Positions 63,052-64,000 of a stretch of DNA of 64,000 nt are shown here, piece by piece. Below the pieces are notes generated by a model. The model did not search any database. It was not told the DNA's origin and was given only the letters and a program-made list of their open reading frames with translations. This stretch comes from JAFAXD01 sp051985675 (GTDB lineage Bacteria > Pseudomonadota > Alphaproteobacteria > Rhizobiales > Xanthobacteraceae): positions 48,070 to 112,069 of the forward strand of contig JBPYFJ010000054.1 in NCBI GenBank assembly GCA_051985675.1, written 5' to 3'. A program made the position numbers and the translations under genes. Every line of letters starts with the position of its first letter. Within the stretch, counting starts at the first letter, position 1.

Positions 63052-63069
63052 GTCGCCGCCATTCCGTTA

Positions 63070-63086
63070 TTCAAGGAGCGTGCCAA
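63070..63086 (-). promoter_or_regulatory. Candidate sigma54 (-24/-12) promoter for the FNT gene
   Basis: Minus strand: TTGGCACG-CTCC-TTGAA. It matches TGGCACG-N4-TTGCW with correct spacing of GG and G, but the -12 dinucleotide is GA, not GC. The FNT start lies about 175 bases downstream. Between this and the partial oxidoreductase gene (62895-63268, the only intergenic stretch above 300 bases) I see only this, the leader and the palindrome below. Confidence 0.4.
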
Positions 63087-63202
63087 GGCCGCCCCAAAGC
63101 TGTCTTCCCAATATTTCAATGGCTTAGAGCGCGCGAAATAACTGCCTAAAAATTCGCCCGCGAGATTTCCTGCCCCTTTGGACGGCAATTCGCCCACCTT
63201 TT

Positions 63203-63219
63203 GTGCTGCAATGCAGCAC
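63203..63219. promoter_or_regulatory. 17-bp palindrome GTGCTGCA-A-TGCAGCAC, possible enhancer site
   Basis: Perfect dyad, about 125 bases upstream of the candidate sigma54 -24 element, a usual distance for activators such as NtrC. The half-site order does not match the NtrC consensus (GCAC-N-GTGC), so the protein bound, if any, is unknown. Confidence 0.35.
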
Positions 63220-63268
63220 GACCAACAGCCGGGCCGCGTGGGGGGCGGAGCGCGACTCATGCCCGGCC

Positions 63269-64000
63269 TCACGCTGCCGCGCGATCGGCCAGCGCGCGGC
63301 CGAAGGCGAGTTCGTCGCGCAACGCATCGATCGGGCGGCCGCTGCGGATCAGCTCGAGGTACCACGTGGCATCGGCGTTATCGCCGCACAGCACCGCGCC
63401 GACCAGGCGGTCCTGCGCGATCACCAGCTTGCGGTAGATGCCGAGGCCGGGGTCGTGCAGCACGACCGGCTCGGTGCCGGGACTCCCGAGAAAATCGCCG
63501 GCCGAAAAGACGTCGACGCCGGAGACCTTGAGGTTGGTGGCGACGACAGAGCCGGGATAGCGCGCGTCCTCGCCGGCGAGCCGGCGCGCCAGCACGGCGG
63601 CCTGCTCGTATCCCGGCTCGACCAGGCCGTAGGTCTGGCCGCGATGCTCGACGCATTCGCCGATCGCGAACACGCCGGGCATGCTGGTCGCGAGATGGTC
63701 GTCCACCACGATGCCGCGATTGACCGCAAGGCCGGCCTCGGCGGCGAGCGCCGCATTGGGACGAACGCCGACCGCCACCACGACGAGATCGGCCGCAAGC
63801 ACACGGCCGTCCTCGAGCTCGACCGCCTCGACGCGCCGCGCGCCCACGACCCGCACCGTCTCGGCCTCGAGCAGGACCTCGACGCCGCGCGCCTCGACGG
63901 TGCGGCGCAGCATGTCGGCTGCGGCGGCGTCGAGCTGACGCTCCATCAGCCGATCCATCAGATGCACAAGCGTCACGCATGCGCCTGCCTTGACGAGACC
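63269..64000 (-). CDS. NAD(P)H-nitrite-reductase-like FAD oxidoreductase, 5' end outside window
   Basis: 243 residues are visible, open to the window edge. VTLVHLMDRLMERQLD near the start of the fragment is the NAD-binding part of NirB/NasB-like flavoproteins, and GVFAIGECVEHRGQTYGLVEP near the middle carries the FAD. The protein ends soon after the C-terminal dimerisation part (NADATWYLELIRSGRPIDALR), without the BFD, Fe-S or sirohaem domains of NirB. It may be the flavoprotein that feeds electrons to NasA. It would be expressed separately from FNT, 374 bases downstream. Confidence 0.87.
   Translation of the reverse strand, partial: GLVKAGACVTLVHLMDRLMERQLDAAAADMLRRTVEARGVEVLLEAETVRVVGARRVEAVELEDGRVLAADLVVVAVGVRPNAALAAEAGLAVNRGIVVDDHLATSMPGVFAIGECVEHRGQTYGLVEPGYEQAAVLARRLAGEDARYPGSVVATNLKVSGVDVFSAGDFLGSPGTEPVVLHDPGLGIYRKLVIAQDRLVGAVLCGDNADATWYLELIRSGRPIDALRDELAFGRALADRAAA

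Noticed and set aside
63203..63219. NtrC or NifA binding site
   Set aside because: The dyad does not match GCAC-N-GTGC or TGT-N10-ACA; kept only as an unassigned palindrome.

Overview
The window is a GC-rich chromosomal segment with dense, short-gapped genes on both strands. Its gene content (an assimilatory nas/nirA cluster, Liv-type ABC importers, many aromatic-catabolism enzymes, OprB porin, CTAGTG-bounded and CCCGGA-type palindromic repeats) suggests an alphaproteobacterium of the Hyphomicrobiales, probably near Xanthobacteraceae/Bradyrhizobium/Rhodopseudomonas. This placement rests on protein resemblance and gene neighbourhoods only. I see no tRNA, rRNA, CRISPR array, insertion sequence or prophage.

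Layout. 0-6.5 kb: envelope and housekeeping genes (GT39-like glycosyltransferase, class II glutamine amidotransferase, lepA, and a divergent L,D-transpeptidase/mepA pair). 6.7-17.5 kb: a strand-switching catabolic block with acyl-CoA dehydrogenase, SDR, feruloyl-CoA hydratase/lyase, flavin monooxygenase-like protein, hydroxyisobutyrate-dehydrogenase-like protein, AhpD/CMD protein, RraA-type aldolase, two-module extradiol dioxygenase, fumarylacetoacetase-family hydrolase and a phytoene-desaturase-like FAD enzyme. 17.6-22.3 kb: a complete Liv-type ABC importer with a REP-like palindrome between binding protein and permease. 22.3-30.5 kb: lytic transglycosylase, aldo/keto reductase, amidase, a MetE-like protein coupled to an intradiol dioxygenase, a dihydroxyphthalate-decarboxylase-like protein, and a TIGR02444 protein overlapping ubiX. 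30.7-34.4 kb: an unusual importer operon joining a ModA-type binding protein to a FecB/FecCD/FecE-type transporter. 34.5-39.5 kb: rfbG, a short epimerase, glucokinase, then a coupled pair of Tat-exported proteins (pentapeptide repeat and GH79-like hydrolase). 39.7-45.1 kb: PQQ alcohol dehydrogenase with a lanthanide-type Asp-x-Asp motif, twin palindromic elements, a strong terminator, dihaem cytochrome c, ankyrin protein and OprB porin. 45.1-48.9 kb: tungstate-type tupBCA behind a cytochrome c/Vgb-propeller fusion. 49-52.5 kb: a bifunctional beta-oxidation protein and a second MetE-like protein.

52.5-64 kb: a nitrate/nitrite assimilation region, all on the minus strand: an NAD(P)H-nitrite-reductase-like flavoprotein cut by the window edge, FNT channel, NirA nitrite reductase, a reductase carrying an RnfB-like four-cysteine Fe-S motif on a CysJ-like FAD/NADPH module, a YeiH-family transporter, a 51-residue membrane peptide, NasA nitrate reductase and CysG. 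CysG supplies the sirohaem NirA needs, and the upstream Mo/W importers could supply NasA with metal. A sigma54-like promoter and a foldable leader precede the FNT gene.

The observations most worth following are the NirA/Rnf-motif reductase pair, the ModA-FecBCD hybrid operon, the pentapeptide/GH79 pair, the predicted lanthanide PQQ enzyme, the MetE-like/intradiol unit, and the FNT-nirA control region.
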